64,000 bases of DNA from CAKSQF01 sp964568425 (GCA_964568425.1 CAZMPO010000010.1:1-64000); one strand, 5' to 3'; positions 18,888-28,124 are shown, counted from the stretch's first letter. Program-made: numbers and translations. Notes: generated from the letters alone by a model not told the origin.

Positions 18888-19247
18888 TTACGAATTGAGG
18901 TCGCCGCAGATCTGTCTCACAAGCTCAAGCATCAGCGACTTGTCATCAGAGCCGTTCTCGATCATGCCCGAAAGCCTCTCTCCGCAATCGCGTCTTCGAA
19001 CGAATGCTCTGTACATGCCAAGCTTCTCTTCATAAATAACAAGCTGACTCTCGGCTTTACCGATGGCATCGCGAACGCCCTGTCGTGTGATCCCCGTAAG
19101 CTCGGCGATCTCGGACAGTGACAGGTCGTCATCGATGGAATACGAAAGCATTTCGCGCTGTCTGTCGCTCAGAAGTCCACCGTAAAATTCAAGCAGTACC
19201 GAATAATACGGTCTGTCCTCGTTTTTCTCGCCTCTCATCCATGTCAC
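18888..19247 (-). CDS. ylxM: YlxM/p13-like SRP-associated HTH protein
   Basis: About 119 residues. YYSVLLEFYGGLLSDRQREML and LSLSEIAELTGITRQGVRDAIGKAE match the UPF0122/YlxM family, which has a sigma-region-4-like helix-turn-helix and interacts with the SRP in Gram-positives. The first codon at 19247 is GTG; an ATG three codons in (19238) is an alternative, and neither has a strong Shine-Dalgarno. It heads the operon. A palindrome covers the transcription start, so autoregulation is possible but unproven. Confidence 0.88.
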   Translation of the reverse strand: MTWMRGEKNEDRPYYSVLLEFYGGLLSDRQREMLSYSIDDDLSLSEIAELTGITRQGVRDAIGKAESQLVIYEEKLGMYRAFVRRRDCGERLSGMIENGSDDKSLMLELVRQICGDLNS

Positions 19248-19251
19248 CCAC

Positions 19252-19272
19252 TGTAAAGCAATCTGCTTTACA
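19252..19272 (-). promoter_or_regulatory. Palindrome over the ylxM-ffh transcription start
   Basis: TGTAAAGCA, three bases, TGCTTTACA: perfect 9-bp arms lying directly downstream of the -10. This is the position of a repressor operator, or it may form a 5' mRNA hairpin. Confidence 0.55.
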
Positions 19273-19273
19273 T

Positions 19274-19302
19274 ATTATAGCACAACAATCCGATTTTGTC
19301 AA
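19274..19302 (-). promoter_or_regulatory. Promoter of the ylxM-ffh-rpsP-khpA operon
   Basis: Minus strand TTGACA (19297-19302), 17-bp spacer, TATAAT (19274-19279): full consensus. Its -35 lies in one arm of an inverted repeat (19300-19308 with 19326-19334) whose other arm abuts the -35 of the divergent SDR gene. Confidence 0.9.
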
Positions 19303-19331
19303 TAGTTTTTTGAAAAATTTTCAAGAAACTA

Positions 19332-19360
19332 TTGACCGCAAAAGGAAAATATGATAAAAT
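19332..19360 (+). promoter_or_regulatory. Promoter of the SDR gene
   Basis: TTGACC (19332-19337), 17-bp spacer, TAAAAT (19355-19360), divergent from the ylxM promoter. Confidence 0.8.
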
Positions 19361-19408
19361 ATCGACAGGATATCATAAAAATACGAAAAATTGAAAAGGA
19401 GAACCATT

Positions 19409-20170
19409 TTGAAGGTATCACTTGTAACGGGTGCGTCCTCGGGAATCGGGCGCGAATTTGTAAAACAGTTGTCCGAGCGGGGATATGACAAAATATATTG
19501 CATCGCAAGACGAGAAAGCCGACTTTGCGATCTTATAAAAGAATTTGGCAACAAGATCCTGCCGATCGTTGCTGATCTGTCGGTCGAAAACTCATTTTCG
19601 ATGATCGTCGATCGATTAAATCACGATAACATCGAAAAGATAGACACTCTCGTCGCGGCGGCGGGGTTTGGCAAATTCGGGTCGTTCGCAAACAACAGCG
19701 AGGCGGACATGGAGGCAGAGGTCAATGTAAACATTCTCGGCGTCATGCGGACGGTTCGTGCCGCACTTCCCTTTTTGAAGAACGGTTCTAAGGTTTTGAT
19801 CATGGGCTCGCAATCATCCTTCCAGCCGCTTCCCGAGTTCAATGTATACGCCTCCACAAAGGCGTTCATTCTTCATTTCGGACGAGCATTGAATGTCGAG
19901 CTGTCAAAGATGGGCGTTACCGTCACGACCGTATGTCCCGGATATGTGGCAACAGAGTTCTTCGATGTGGCAAAAAAATCGGGCGATCCGAATGCATGCC
20001 AAAATTTCAGCCCGCTCTACCTTGCCTCAGATGTGGTAAGGCGTGCACTTGTTGATTCGGACAAAGGGAAGGACGTATCAATATACGGTGCTCGTATAAA
20101 GGGAGCGCGCCTTCTTGCAAAGATCCTTCCGCACAAGCTCGTAATGCGTGTTTGGCTGAAGATCAAATAA
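19409..20170 (+). CDS. Short-chain dehydrogenase/reductase (SDR)
   Basis: 253 residues. The Rossmann glycine motif is VTGASSGIGREF; the catalytic Ser lies in MGSQSSFQ and the YxxxK motif is YASTKAF. The C-terminus is hydrophobic and basic, as in membrane-associated SDRs of the DltE/YqjQ type. The start is TTG at 19409 because GGAG (19398-19401) is seven bases before it; a TTG six codons upstream would overlap that site. Substrate unknown. It is monocistronic with its own promoter. Confidence 0.85.
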   Translation: MKVSLVTGASSGIGREFVKQLSERGYDKIYCIARRESRLCDLIKEFGNKILPIVADLSVENSFSMIVDRLNHDNIEKIDTLVAAAGFGKFGSFANNSEADMEAEVNVNILGVMRTVRAALPFLKNGSKVLIMGSQSSFQPLPEFNVYASTKAFILHFGRALNVELSKMGVTVTTVCPGYVATEFFDVAKKSGDPNACQNFSPLYLASDVVRRALVDSDKGKDVSIYGARIKGARLLAKILPHKLVMRVWLKIK

Positions 20171-20264
20171 ATTTATACCCGACCGCGACACCTTTTTGTG
20201 AGTGTTGCGGTCTTTTTCGTTTTGTAAACAAATTGTTAATCGACGATTTTTTTGAAAAAAGCTA

Positions 20265-20293
20265 TTGACAAGTCGAAAAAAATGTTGTATGAT
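20265..20293 (+). promoter_or_regulatory. Promoter of the gntR-ABC exporter operon
   Basis: TTGACA (20265-20270), 17-bp spacer, TATGAT (20288-20293). Confidence 0.88.
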
Positions 20294-20297
20294 ACAA

Positions 20298-20320
20298 CTG
20301 TTCTATATGACATAGAACAG
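20298..20320 (+). promoter_or_regulatory. Probable operator of the GntR regulator
   Basis: CTGTTCTAT, five bases, ATAGAACAG: perfect 9-bp arms spanning the expected transcription start, directly upstream of a GntR-family gene. Autoregulation by the encoded protein is the natural inference. Confidence 0.7.
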
Positions 20321-20344
20321 TTGGTACGGAAAGGAGCACATGAT

Positions 20345-20734
20345 ATGTTCACGGTTGACGCGATGGCGCGAACGCCCGTATACGAGCAGATACGCGATCA
20401 GCTCGAAAAATTCATTTTATCCGGAATAATGAAGCCGGGCGAACAGCTGCCGTCGGTGAGATCACTTTCTATCGAGTTATCGATAAATCCGAACACGATA
20501 CTGAAAGCATATTCGGAGCTTGACAACAAAGGGGTAATTACCGCTGTCCCCGGGAAGGGCTATTTCGTTTGCGACAACGCACGCGACATCCTTTGGATGA
20601 GTGCCAGGCGAAGGCTCGGCGAGCTAAGGGCGCAGATACGGGACATGGCACTTGCAGGCATCGAAAAAAGCGAGATATACAGTCTTGCAGATCTCGCTTA
20701 CGAAGATGCGAACAAGGTTCCCGAAAACAAGTAG
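20345..20734 (+). CDS. GntR-family repressor, YtrA type
   Basis: 130 residues: a winged-helix GntR domain (TPVYEQIRDQLEKFILSGIM, EQLPSVRSLSIELSINPNTI, GYFV) with only a short helical tail, as in the YtrA subfamily that controls ABC exporters. The ATG at 20345 follows AAGGAG (20331-20336), and the promoter and operator lie upstream of it. Next come an ABC ATPase and a permease, so a ligand, often a cell-wall-active antibiotic for YtrA-type systems, may release the repressor. Confidence 0.9.
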   Translation: MFTVDAMARTPVYEQIRDQLEKFILSGIMKPGEQLPSVRSLSIELSINPNTILKAYSELDNKGVITAVPGKGYFVCDNARDILWMSARRRLGELRAQIRDMALAGIEKSEIYSLADLAYEDANKVPENK

Positions 20735-20770
20735 ATCGCATTTTTTAATTATAGCGAAAGGAAATAACTT

Positions 20771-21664
20771 ATGATCAAAGCAACAAATTTGACGAAGAAA
20801 TTCGATGGCTTTACCGCCCTCGAAAACATAAGCTGCACGATAAACGACGGCTGTATATACGGCATGGTCGGTTCAAACGGAGCAGGCAAATCGACATTTT
20901 TACGCATTCTTGCAGGTGTATACAAGCAGGATTACGGTCAGGCGACGATCGACGGTCAGCCGATCTGGGACAATCCGGATGTGAAGAAAAGGATCGCCTA
21001 CGTCCCCGACGAGCTGTTTTTTCTGTCGGGATCGAGCATGAACCGAATGGCAGATTGCTACAAATCGATATGGAAGTCATTTGACGAAAAGCGATTTAAG
21101 GATCTGACGGCGACATTCGGTCTTGATCCGAAAAAGTCGCTCGGCACATTTTCAAAGGGCATGCGCAGGCAGGCGGCTACAGCTTTGGCACTCGCTTGCA
21201 AGCCTGATTACATTTTCTTTGACGAGACCTTTGACGGTCTTGATCCCGTAATGCGAAATTATGTCAAAAAGCTGATATGCGATGATGTTATCGAGAGACG
21301 CGCATCGGCGATCATTACCTCTCACTCACTTCGCGAGCTTGAGGACACCTGCGATCAGCTTGCACTTCTTCACAAAGGCGGACTTGTGCTTGAATCGGAC
21401 ATTCAAAATCTGAAGACTGCGCAGTTCAAGATACAGATCGCGTTCGGCGAAGAATACGACAGGAGCAAATTTGACAAAATCAACATTCTCCATTTCACAA
21501 AGCACGGTTCTGTCTCGAACATGATCGTAAAAGGTGATCGCGATGAAACATCGGCAAGGCTTTCGGCAATGAAGCCACTTGTCCTTGACATACTTCCACT
21601 CTCGCTCGAGGAGGTATTCACCTACGAGATGGAAGCGCTCGGTTACAAATTCAATCTCGACTAA
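20771..21664 (+). CDS. ABC transporter ATP-binding protein
   Basis: 297 residues. Walker A GSNGAGKSTFLRIL, signature FSKGMRRQAATALALA, Walker B YIFFDETFDGLDP, and the switch His in ITSHSLREL. The C-terminal 80 residues are a divergent extension. It pairs with the large permease 14 bp downstream and is controlled by the upstream GntR regulator. Likely an exporter or resistance pump ATPase. Confidence 0.93.
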   Translation: MIKATNLTKKFDGFTALENISCTINDGCIYGMVGSNGAGKSTFLRILAGVYKQDYGQATIDGQPIWDNPDVKKRIAYVPDELFFLSGSSMNRMADCYKSIWKSFDEKRFKDLTATFGLDPKKSLGTFSKGMRRQAATALALACKPDYIFFDETFDGLDPVMRNYVKKLICDDVIERRASAIITSHSLRELEDTCDQLALLHKGGLVLESDIQNLKTAQFKIQIAFGEEYDRSKFDKINILHFTKHGSVSNMIVKGDRDETSARLSAMKPLVLDILPLSLEEVFTYEMEALGYKFNLD

Positions 21665-21678
21665 GGAGGGCAACAGAT

Positions 21679-23904
21679 ATGAAAAACAAAAAGTCATTCA
21701 GCTTAGGGCTTTACCTTGAAGCATTAAGACAAACACGAGTGATCGGCATACTGTCATTTATAGTCATGACATTTGCCGCGACAATAGTACCGATCGGCGA
21801 TGTTATAATCATAAACGCCGAAATGAACCAATCAGATCGATTATATCAGACAAGTGCCGCTTACGAGATCACCAAGGAAACGGTCACCGGATTTACCATG
21901 AATCCCCTGCTCTTTTTCATCTTCCTTGCAGTCGTGCCTGTCATGACGATCGCGCTTTTCGGCTTTCTCAACAAGAGAAACACATCCGACTTCTATCACT
22001 CGATACCTCACACGCGTCTTTGCATCTATATTTCGTTCATGCTTGCGATCATCACATGGACGCTTGCTCTGATAGTATCGACATCGGCGATCAGCTCGCT
22101 TGTATACGCACTGCTCGGCAAATACTTCATCCCTCTTTATTCGACGCTTGTGAAATATGCCGTCGGGTGCTTTATAATATCTCTACTGGTCGCATCTGCG
22201 ATATCGCTCGCAATGTCGATAACAGGCACGACGCTTACAAATCTTGTACTTGTCTGCCTTATCCTCTTTGTTCCGAGAGTCTGCTATTTTGCATTTGATG
22301 CATCCATTGCAAGCTCGATTGACATATTGGTCCAAGGTCGTGTTTTGCCGCTCTCGGGTAAAGGGTACAACATGCTCACCGATGTTTTTATGTCGGTCAT
22401 GGGGCTTATGAATTCGTATGATCTGCTTGGCACCTTCTTTAATCTCAGCGGTATCATATACACCACACTTCTCTCGCTGGTCTATGCCTGCCTTGGCGCG
22501 TTTTTCTTCTGCAGGCGAAAGAGCGAGGCGGCGGGACGCTCGGCGCCCAGTCGCAGACTTCAGAACATTTATCGCTATGCGGTCACAATGGTCGTATGTT
22601 TCATCTCGATAGCGGTGATCCTTTCTTCGAGAAGATCGCTTGACGAGGGTGACATTGTCGGTATCGTCATCATTTACTTGGTGGCTCTGCTTGCATATTT
22701 CATTTACGAACTGATAACGACGAGAAAGATCAAAAATCTCGCACGTGCGATCCCCGGACTGCTCGTTGTCGTCCTGCTCAATGTTGTTCTGATCGGCGCG
22801 GGCAATATAACAAAGAACTCGGCAATGACTTACAGCCCCGATCCCGATGAGATCGAGAGCATACAGATCTACAACGGATACGAAAATTACAAACACAACT
22901 TTGATTATATCGAATACAAGCAGTTTGTTTACAGTGACTACAAGATAACCGATCTGGAGATCAAAAAGATCGTATCGAACACTTTGCGAGATAATATTGA
23001 GCTCATAAAAGACAAGAAGAGTTTTTGGTCACAGAACGGCACTACGGCGACTGTAATAATTCAAACAAAGGGATCATCGAAATACCGCAACATCATACTG
23101 ACCGACGAGGATTATTCGAGGCTTAACTACTCGCTCTTTGACAACGAAGATTTCAGGAATAACTTCACAAAGCTGCCCGATGATTACACATCCGTATACT
23201 TCACATCCGATGTTGCAGGCGCCCAACTCTCCACCGATGACGCCGAAGAGATATACAACAAGTTAAGAGAAGAGCTTGCCGATGTTTCATACGACACACT
23301 CTACAACAAATTACTCAAAGACAGCTACGGCAGCATAAACATCAGGGTATACGCTCTCGTTAAAAATCAGAGTGTAAGCATTAACGTACCGATCTTTGGT
23401 GATATTTGTCCCGAGACTTACAGTCTCTGCCTTGCAAAAGCGACGGAGAACACAAAAGATTCACTTGACGACCTGCGTGCCGATCTTAAAGAGATACAAA
23501 ACGCCACCGAGACCGAAGACGAAAAATACGGTCCTTGGGCAGATATGGTTTTCTATCTCTATGACAAGGAAAGCGACAGTTACCTTCAATCATCCTTCTA
23601 TCTTGACGCAACATCAAACAAGGTTGCTAATGATGACATAAACAACCTCCTTGAGCTACTGTCAAACTACAAATCGGACGATCTGCCGAAATACGGTGAC
23701 AGTTATCTCTCCGCAAGCATCACCAGGCTCACAGACGAGTATTACGAGGATGATGATTATGTCATGGCGAGTTACGAAGATTCCAGATATCTTATCAACA
23801 TCAAAGACGCTGACGCGGAAACGATAGCCAAAGCGGTCGATAAAATAGCACAGATACTCAACGGTTCCGTCTCGGGCGATTGGGATACCGCTGTTGTAGA
23901 ATAA
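21679..23904 (+). CDS. ABC transporter permease with large soluble C-terminal part
   Basis: 741 residues. About nine hydrophobic helices lie in the first 375 residues, beginning with VIGILSFIVMTFAATIV and including VVPVMTIALFGFL. The remaining 365 residues are soluble, acidic and Ser/Tyr/Asp-rich with no motif I recognise, probably outside the membrane. Membrane part and context suggest an ABC-2-type exporter subunit. The amidase lipoprotein gene follows 15 bp later, hinting at an envelope-related role for the whole operon. Confidence 0.8.
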   Translation: MKNKKSFSLGLYLEALRQTRVIGILSFIVMTFAATIVPIGDVIIINAEMNQSDRLYQTSAAYEITKETVTGFTMNPLLFFIFLAVVPVMTIALFGFLNKRNTSDFYHSIPHTRLCIYISFMLAIITWTLALIVSTSAISSLVYALLGKYFIPLYSTLVKYAVGCFIISLLVASAISLAMSITGTTLTNLVLVCLILFVPRVCYFAFDASIASSIDILVQGRVLPLSGKGYNMLTDVFMSVMGLMNSYDLLGTFFNLSGIIYTTLLSLVYACLGAFFFCRRKSEAAGRSAPSRRLQNIYRYAVTMVVCFISIAVILSSRRSLDEGDIVGIVIIYLVALLAYFIYELITTRKIKNLARAIPGLLVVVLLNVVLIGAGNITKNSAMTYSPDPDEIESIQIYNGYENYKHNFDYIEYKQFVYSDYKITDLEIKKIVSNTLRDNIELIKDKKSFWSQNGTTATVIIQTKGSSKYRNIILTDEDYSRLNYSLFDNEDFRNNFTKLPDDYTSVYFTSDVAGAQLSTDDAEEIYNKLREELADVSYDTLYNKLLKDSYGSINIRVYALVKNQSVSINVPIFGDICPETYSLCLAKATENTKDSLDDLRADLKEIQNATETEDEKYGPWADMVFYLYDKESDSYLQSSFYLDATSNKVANDDINNLLELLSNYKSDDLPKYGDSYLSASITRLTDEYYEDDDYVMASYEDSRYLINIKDADAETIAKAVDKIAQILNGSVSGDWDTAVVE

Positions 23905-23919
23905 GCGAGGTCTTTATCA

Positions 23920-24621
23920 ATGAAGTTCAAAAAATTCATCGCCGTTTTGGGGTTTGTCGCTCTGCTTCTGACATCATGCATGTCAATTCCCGATGGCAGC
24001 CCGATCGGCGGATCGGAGCAAGTCAAGGAAAAACTCACGATATGTCTTGATGCGGGGCACGGGATTGGTGATGTCGGCGCGATATCGCCATTTAAGAATG
24101 GTGACGGCAGTGAGATCTACGAAAAAGACATTAATTACGCGCTTGTTCTGATCATAAAAGAAGATCTTGAGGCGATGGGTTACGATGTTATCCTTCCGCG
24201 AGGGGGCGATAACGAAGAGCCTGTCGCCGGGTACGATGATGAGGGCAAAAGCGGTATCGTACAGCGTGTAAAGTTTGCCAACAAAAACAAATACGATCTG
24301 TACATCAGCATCCACTGCAACTCATTCTCGGATGAAAATGTGAGCGGAACAAGACTCTATTACAACAATGGTAACAACGGAAAAAAGAACAAAAAGCTCG
24401 CCGCATCTCTTTCGTCGGCGATCGGGGCAAAGTTTTCAGTCGAGCCGAAAACTTACAACAATGCAGATCTGTACGCCGTTACGGCGACAGACATGCCCGC
24501 GTGTCTGATCGAGATCGGATTTATCACAAATAAGGGCGATCTCGACAAGATGCTTGACCCATCATGGAGAGAGGATTTTGCAAACGCCCTGTCGGTCGGA
24601 ATTTCAAATTATCTTAAATAA
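23920..24621 (+). CDS. N-acetylmuramoyl-L-alanine amidase lipoprotein (Amidase_3)
   Basis: 233 residues. An N-terminal signal peptide ends in lipobox LLTSC (Cys about 20). The zinc amidase domain follows: ICLDAGHG (first His), EIYEKDINYAL (Glu), YISIHCNSFSDENVSGT (second His), and the catalytic Glu in IEIGFITN. It cleaves the lactyl-Ala bond of peptidoglycan and would be tethered to the outer face of the membrane. It is the final gene of the gntR-ABC operon, before a strong terminator. Confidence 0.93.
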   Translation: MKFKKFIAVLGFVALLLTSCMSIPDGSPIGGSEQVKEKLTICLDAGHGIGDVGAISPFKNGDGSEIYEKDINYALVLIIKEDLEAMGYDVILPRGGDNEEPVAGYDDEGKSGIVQRVKFANKNKYDLYISIHCNSFSDENVSGTRLYYNNGNNGKKNKKLAASLSSAIGAKFSVEPKTYNNADLYAVTATDMPACLIEIGFITNKGDLDKMLDPSWREDFANALSVGISNYLK

Positions 24622-24627
24622 AGAGCA

Positions 24628-24664
24628 AACACATCGATTGATTCTCGTCAATCGATGTGTTTGT
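24628..24664 (+). terminator. Intrinsic terminator, probably bidirectional
   Basis: Stem around ACACATCGATTGA (about 24630-24642) with its complement ending 24660, T-rich tail; lies between the convergent amidase and yebC genes. Confidence 0.8.
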
Positions 24665-24687
24665 TTATTGGTTATTATGATGCAAGA

Positions 24688-25413
24688 TCAGTCGTTTGTC
24701 TCCCAGTTATGGTAAACATCCTGAACATCGTCATCATCCTCGAGAGCCTCGATGAGATTTTCCATGTTTTTGATATCATCTTCATTTTCGAGAGTGACAT
24801 AGGACGACGGAACCTTTGTGACCTCGGCGGAGTCGAGGGTATATTTTGCCTCGAGTGCATCCTTTACGGCACCAAGATCGTCGGGCTCGGTGTAGATCTC
24901 GAAAAGATCGCCGTCGGCAATGAAATCTGCCGCACCCGCCTCGAGGGCATCCTCCATGACCTTATCCTCGTCATAGTCGCCGTCCTCGTTGTTGATAACG
25001 ATAAGTCCCTGATCGGAGAACATAAAGCTAACGCATCCCTGCGTACCCATGTTGCCGCCGAATTTATCGAAATAGTGGCGGACATTGCCGGCAGTTCTGG
25101 TCTTTTTATCGGTCGCGGTGGTAACTATGACCGCAACGCCTGCAGGACCGTAGCCCTCGTATGTGTATTCTTCGTAAACAACATCGTCCGCACCCGCTTT
25201 ATCGATAATGCGCTTGATGTTATCGTTGGGCACGTTAAGGCTCTTGGCTTTCGAGATAAGATCGCGGAGCTTAGTGTTCGACGTGGGATCGGGACCGCCC
25301 TCTCTGACTGCGATGGATATCTCCTTGCCTACCTTTGTAAAGACCTTTGCACGCTGTGCGTCGGTCTTTTCCTTTTTATGCATTATATTTTTCCATTTGC
25401 TGTGTCCTGACAT
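24688..25413 (-). CDS. yebC: YebC/TACO1-family protein
   Basis: 241 residues. The N-terminus SGHSKWKNIMHKK is the family hallmark, followed by GGPDPTSNTKLRDLISKAKS and EGYGPAGVAVIV. The family was first described as transcription regulators and more recently as factors that relieve ribosome stalling at proline runs. It lies 18 bp after argS and is cotranscribed with it. Confidence 0.96.
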   Translation of the reverse strand: MSGHSKWKNIMHKKEKTDAQRAKVFTKVGKEISIAVREGGPDPTSNTKLRDLISKAKSLNVPNDNIKRIIDKAGADDVVYEEYTYEGYGPAGVAVIVTTATDKKTRTAGNVRHYFDKFGGNMGTQGCVSFMFSDQGLIVINNEDGDYDEDKVMEDALEAGAADFIADGDLFEIYTEPDDLGAVKDALEAKYTLDSAEVTKVPSSYVTLENEDDIKNMENLIEALEDDDDVQDVYHNWETND

Positions 25414-25431
25414 TTGTTATTACTCCTTATG

Positions 25432-27150
25432 TTATATTTTTTCGGGCGTCTTCAGGCAGATAAGCGGAAGCGCACTGTGAAGAACGGTGTTGGTTGCCTT
25501 GGCAAGCGCAACTCTCGTGTTTTTGACCGCCTCGTCCTCTGCCGAGAGAATGGGGCACTCGTGATAGAAGCGATTGAACGCGGTCGATACGGCGAGGATG
25601 TATCTCGTGATGACCGACGGCTCATAATCGGATACGGCGCGCAGTACGCTTTCGGAAAATTCGGACAAGACCTTGGCGAGCTCACTCTCGAAGGGCGAGG
25701 TGAATTTTATCGCACGGGGATCAACATCGCTCGCTTTTTCGAGTATCGAGCAGGTGCGCGCGTAGGTGTACTGAACATACGGACCGGTATTACCGTCAAA
25801 GGAGAGGGCATCGTCCATTTTGAAGCTGATATCCTTTATGCGGTTGTTCATGAGATAGTAGAACACGACCGCACCGACTCCGACCGCCTCGGCAGTCTCG
25901 GCTTTGTTTTCGAGGTCGGGATTCTTTTCATTTATGACATCGGTCACCTTTTCGACAGCTGCGGCGAACACATCGCGCAAAAGGACGACATTTCCGTGAC
26001 GGGTCGAAAGCTTTACGCCGTCAATGCTGACAGTTCCGTAAGGGACATGGACGAGCTTGTCATACCAATCGTAGCCCATCAGCTCTACGACCTTGAACCA
26101 CTGTGCAAAATGAAGGCTCTGCTGAGAGGATGTTACATAGATGCACTTGTCAAAATCGTATGTGCGCTTACGGTAAACGGCGGCGGCGATGTCGCGTGTG
26201 GGGTAAAGGGTCGAGCCGTCGCGCTTTAAGATAAGGCAGACAGGCATATTGTACTCGGACAGATCAACGACCGACGCACCGTCGTCAAGCTTCAAAAGTC
26301 CGCTCTCGCGAAGCACTTGAACCTGCTCGGGCATTTTATCGGTATAAAACGACTCGCCGTTGTACGAATCAAATGTGATGCCGAGCTGATCGTAGGTCTT
26401 CTGATATTCGGCAAGTGAAAGCTCGATAAACCATTTCCAAAGCTTTATGTTGTCGGGGTCGTTGTGCTCAAGCTTTGTAAACTCGGCTCTTGCAAGGTCG
26501 TTTAACGACTCGTCCTTCTCCGCCTCCTCGTGGAAGCGAACATAAAGAGCCACCAGCCCATCAATACCCTCTTTTTCGATATCGGCGGCAGAGCCCCACT
26601 TGCGGAATGCAACGATCAGCTTGCCGAACTGCGTTCCCCAGTCGCCGAGATGGTTGATGCCGACGCACTTATATCCGCAAAATTCGTGCAGTTTTTTGAG
26701 CGAATGTCCGATAACCGTCGTGCCGAGGTGTCCGATGTGAAAAGGCTTTGCGACATTCGGCGATGAATAGTCAAGCACGACAGTCTTTCCTTCACCGATG
26801 TCCGGGCGTCCGTATGCCTCACCCTTCTCGAGTATCTCGGGGAGCGTGTCCTGCTCGTAATACGAATTTGCGATCTTGAAATTAAGATAACCGCCGACAA
26901 CATTGATCTTGTCAACAAATGTCAGTGCGGAGAGTGCCTCATCCTGCGAGAGAGTCGCGGCGATCACGGGCGGAGCTTTACGAAGAAGCTTTGAAAAGCG
27001 GAAGCACGGCAGTGCGATATCACCCATCGAATCATCGGGAGGATATTCGAGCATCGCACAGATGTCATCCGCCGAAAAAGAATTATCGCCCGCAACCTTG
27101 CATATTGCATCGCAAAGCACGGATGCGAGGCTGTTTTTTAATTTTTGCAT
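25432..27150 (-). CDS. argS: Arginyl-tRNA synthetase
   Basis: 572 residues, class I. The HIGH motif is in SSPNVAKPFHIGHLGTTV; the KMSKS region is degenerate as GVKLSTRHGN, common in ArgRS. The Arg-tRNA synthetase N-terminal (Add-1) domain and the C-terminal DALR anticodon-binding domain (YVQYTYARTCSILEKA) are present. The start ATG has its promoter about 45 bp upstream. Confidence 0.97.
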   Translation of the reverse strand: MQKLKNSLASVLCDAICKVAGDNSFSADDICAMLEYPPDDSMGDIALPCFRFSKLLRKAPPVIAATLSQDEALSALTFVDKINVVGGYLNFKIANSYYEQDTLPEILEKGEAYGRPDIGEGKTVVLDYSSPNVAKPFHIGHLGTTVIGHSLKKLHEFCGYKCVGINHLGDWGTQFGKLIVAFRKWGSAADIEKEGIDGLVALYVRFHEEAEKDESLNDLARAEFTKLEHNDPDNIKLWKWFIELSLAEYQKTYDQLGITFDSYNGESFYTDKMPEQVQVLRESGLLKLDDGASVVDLSEYNMPVCLILKRDGSTLYPTRDIAAAVYRKRTYDFDKCIYVTSSQQSLHFAQWFKVVELMGYDWYDKLVHVPYGTVSIDGVKLSTRHGNVVLLRDVFAAAVEKVTDVINEKNPDLENKAETAEAVGVGAVVFYYLMNNRIKDISFKMDDALSFDGNTGPYVQYTYARTCSILEKASDVDPRAIKFTSPFESELAKVLSEFSESVLRAVSDYEPSVITRYILAVSTAFNRFYHECPILSAEDEAVKNTRVALAKATNTVLHSALPLICLKTPEKI

Positions 27151-27194
27151 AACCGAAATCCTTTGTCTTGATAAAATGCATTAAAATACATTAT

Positions 27195-27223
27195 ATTATA
27201 GCACATTATCGTATTTATTTCAA
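27195..27223 (-). promoter_or_regulatory. Promoter of argS-yebC
   Basis: Minus strand TTGAAA (27218-27223), 17-bp spacer, TATAAT (27195-27200). Confidence 0.8.
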
Positions 27224-27253
27224 GCCTTTTTCGAAAAAAATTTTCAAATTGTC

Positions 27254-27282
27254 TTGCCAATCGGTTATAAATGTGGTATAAT
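27254..27282 (+). promoter_or_regulatory. Promoter of the esterase gene
   Basis: TTGCCA (27254-27259), 17-bp spacer, TATAAT (27277-27282). Confidence 0.78.
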
Positions 27283-27310
27283 ATAAAAAACGAAAAAGGG
27301 TGGGATCGAA

Positions 27311-28084
27311 ATGGCTTTTCTTCGGGTGGATTTTCATTCGGATGTACTCGGCATGGCAATGGGGATGGATGTTATTCTTCCGCAGATTGCTCAGACACAG
27401 ATCGGCATGGCATCATCGGGCGGAGGCGGTTGCAAGACACTTTATCTGCTTCACGGGCTATCCGACGATCAGACAATATGGGCAAGGCGGACATCGATCG
27501 AGCGGTATGTTGCGGGCAAGAACATTGCCGTTGTAATGCCGAACGCGCACAAGAGCTGGTACACGGATGCCGTTTGCGGAGAGTGCTACATGGAATACAT
27601 TTCAAAAGAAGTACCCGCGATCTGTCGATCGATGTTCAGGCAGATGAGCGGACGGCGCGAGGACAATTTTATCGCAGGGCTATCCATGGGCGGTTACGGT
27701 GCGCTCAAGATCGCACTATCGATGCCCGAGGCTTTTGCAGCGTGTGCGGGGCTTTCGGGAGCATACGACATAGAGCACAGATTTGCGCGTTGTCCGAGCG
27801 ATCAAAGCATGAAATTGATCTTCGGCGCGCCAGAGAATGTACGGGATTCGATCAACGATGTCTATCATCTCGCGCGTACTCTTGCGGAGAGCGGAAAAGA
27901 GCTGCCGAGGGTATATTTATGGTGCGGAACGGATGACGGTCTGTATGGCGAGACAGAGCGCATGGGCGCGCTTCTTGGCGAGTGCGGATATGATCTGTCA
28001 TACAACAGTTCGGCAGGCGATCACACATGGTTCTACTGGGACAGGGAGATACAGAAAGCGATCGATTTCATGTTATCCGAGTAA
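27311..28084 (+). CDS. Alpha/beta-hydrolase esterase (EstA/esterase D type)
   Basis: 257 residues. The beginning FLRVDFHSDVLGMAMGMDVILP resembles tributyrin-esterase EstA proteins. The nucleophile elbow is GLSMGGYGALK; the oxyanion hole is in LLHGLSDDQTIW, and the catalytic His in GDHTWFYWDREIQKAI. No signal peptide is visible, so it acts inside the cell. Members cleave short acyl esters, including acetyl and feruloyl groups of sugars. Given GH127, GH2 and a cohesin protein nearby, a role in deacylating plant oligosaccharides is plausible. Confidence 0.88.
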   Translation: MAFLRVDFHSDVLGMAMGMDVILPQIAQTQIGMASSGGGGCKTLYLLHGLSDDQTIWARRTSIERYVAGKNIAVVMPNAHKSWYTDAVCGECYMEYISKEVPAICRSMFRQMSGRREDNFIAGLSMGGYGALKIALSMPEAFAACAGLSGAYDIEHRFARCPSDQSMKLIFGAPENVRDSINDVYHLARTLAESGKELPRVYLWCGTDDGLYGETERMGALLGECGYDLSYNSSAGDHTWFYWDREIQKAIDFMLSE

Positions 28085-28121
28085 AAAATCGGGCGAGTTT
28101 TGCGGCTCGCCCGATTTTTGG
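28085..28121 (+). terminator. Bidirectional intrinsic terminator
   Basis: AAAAATCGGGCGAG and its complement around an 8-nt loop, with A-run and T-run on the two sides, between convergent genes. Confidence 0.85.
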
Positions 28122-28124
28122 GAT

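Noticed and set aside
25414..26229. A 271-codon frame opposite argS, and similar long frames opposite yebC, mutL and the RluA gene
   Set aside because: All lie antisense to strongly recognised genes and show no protein family features.
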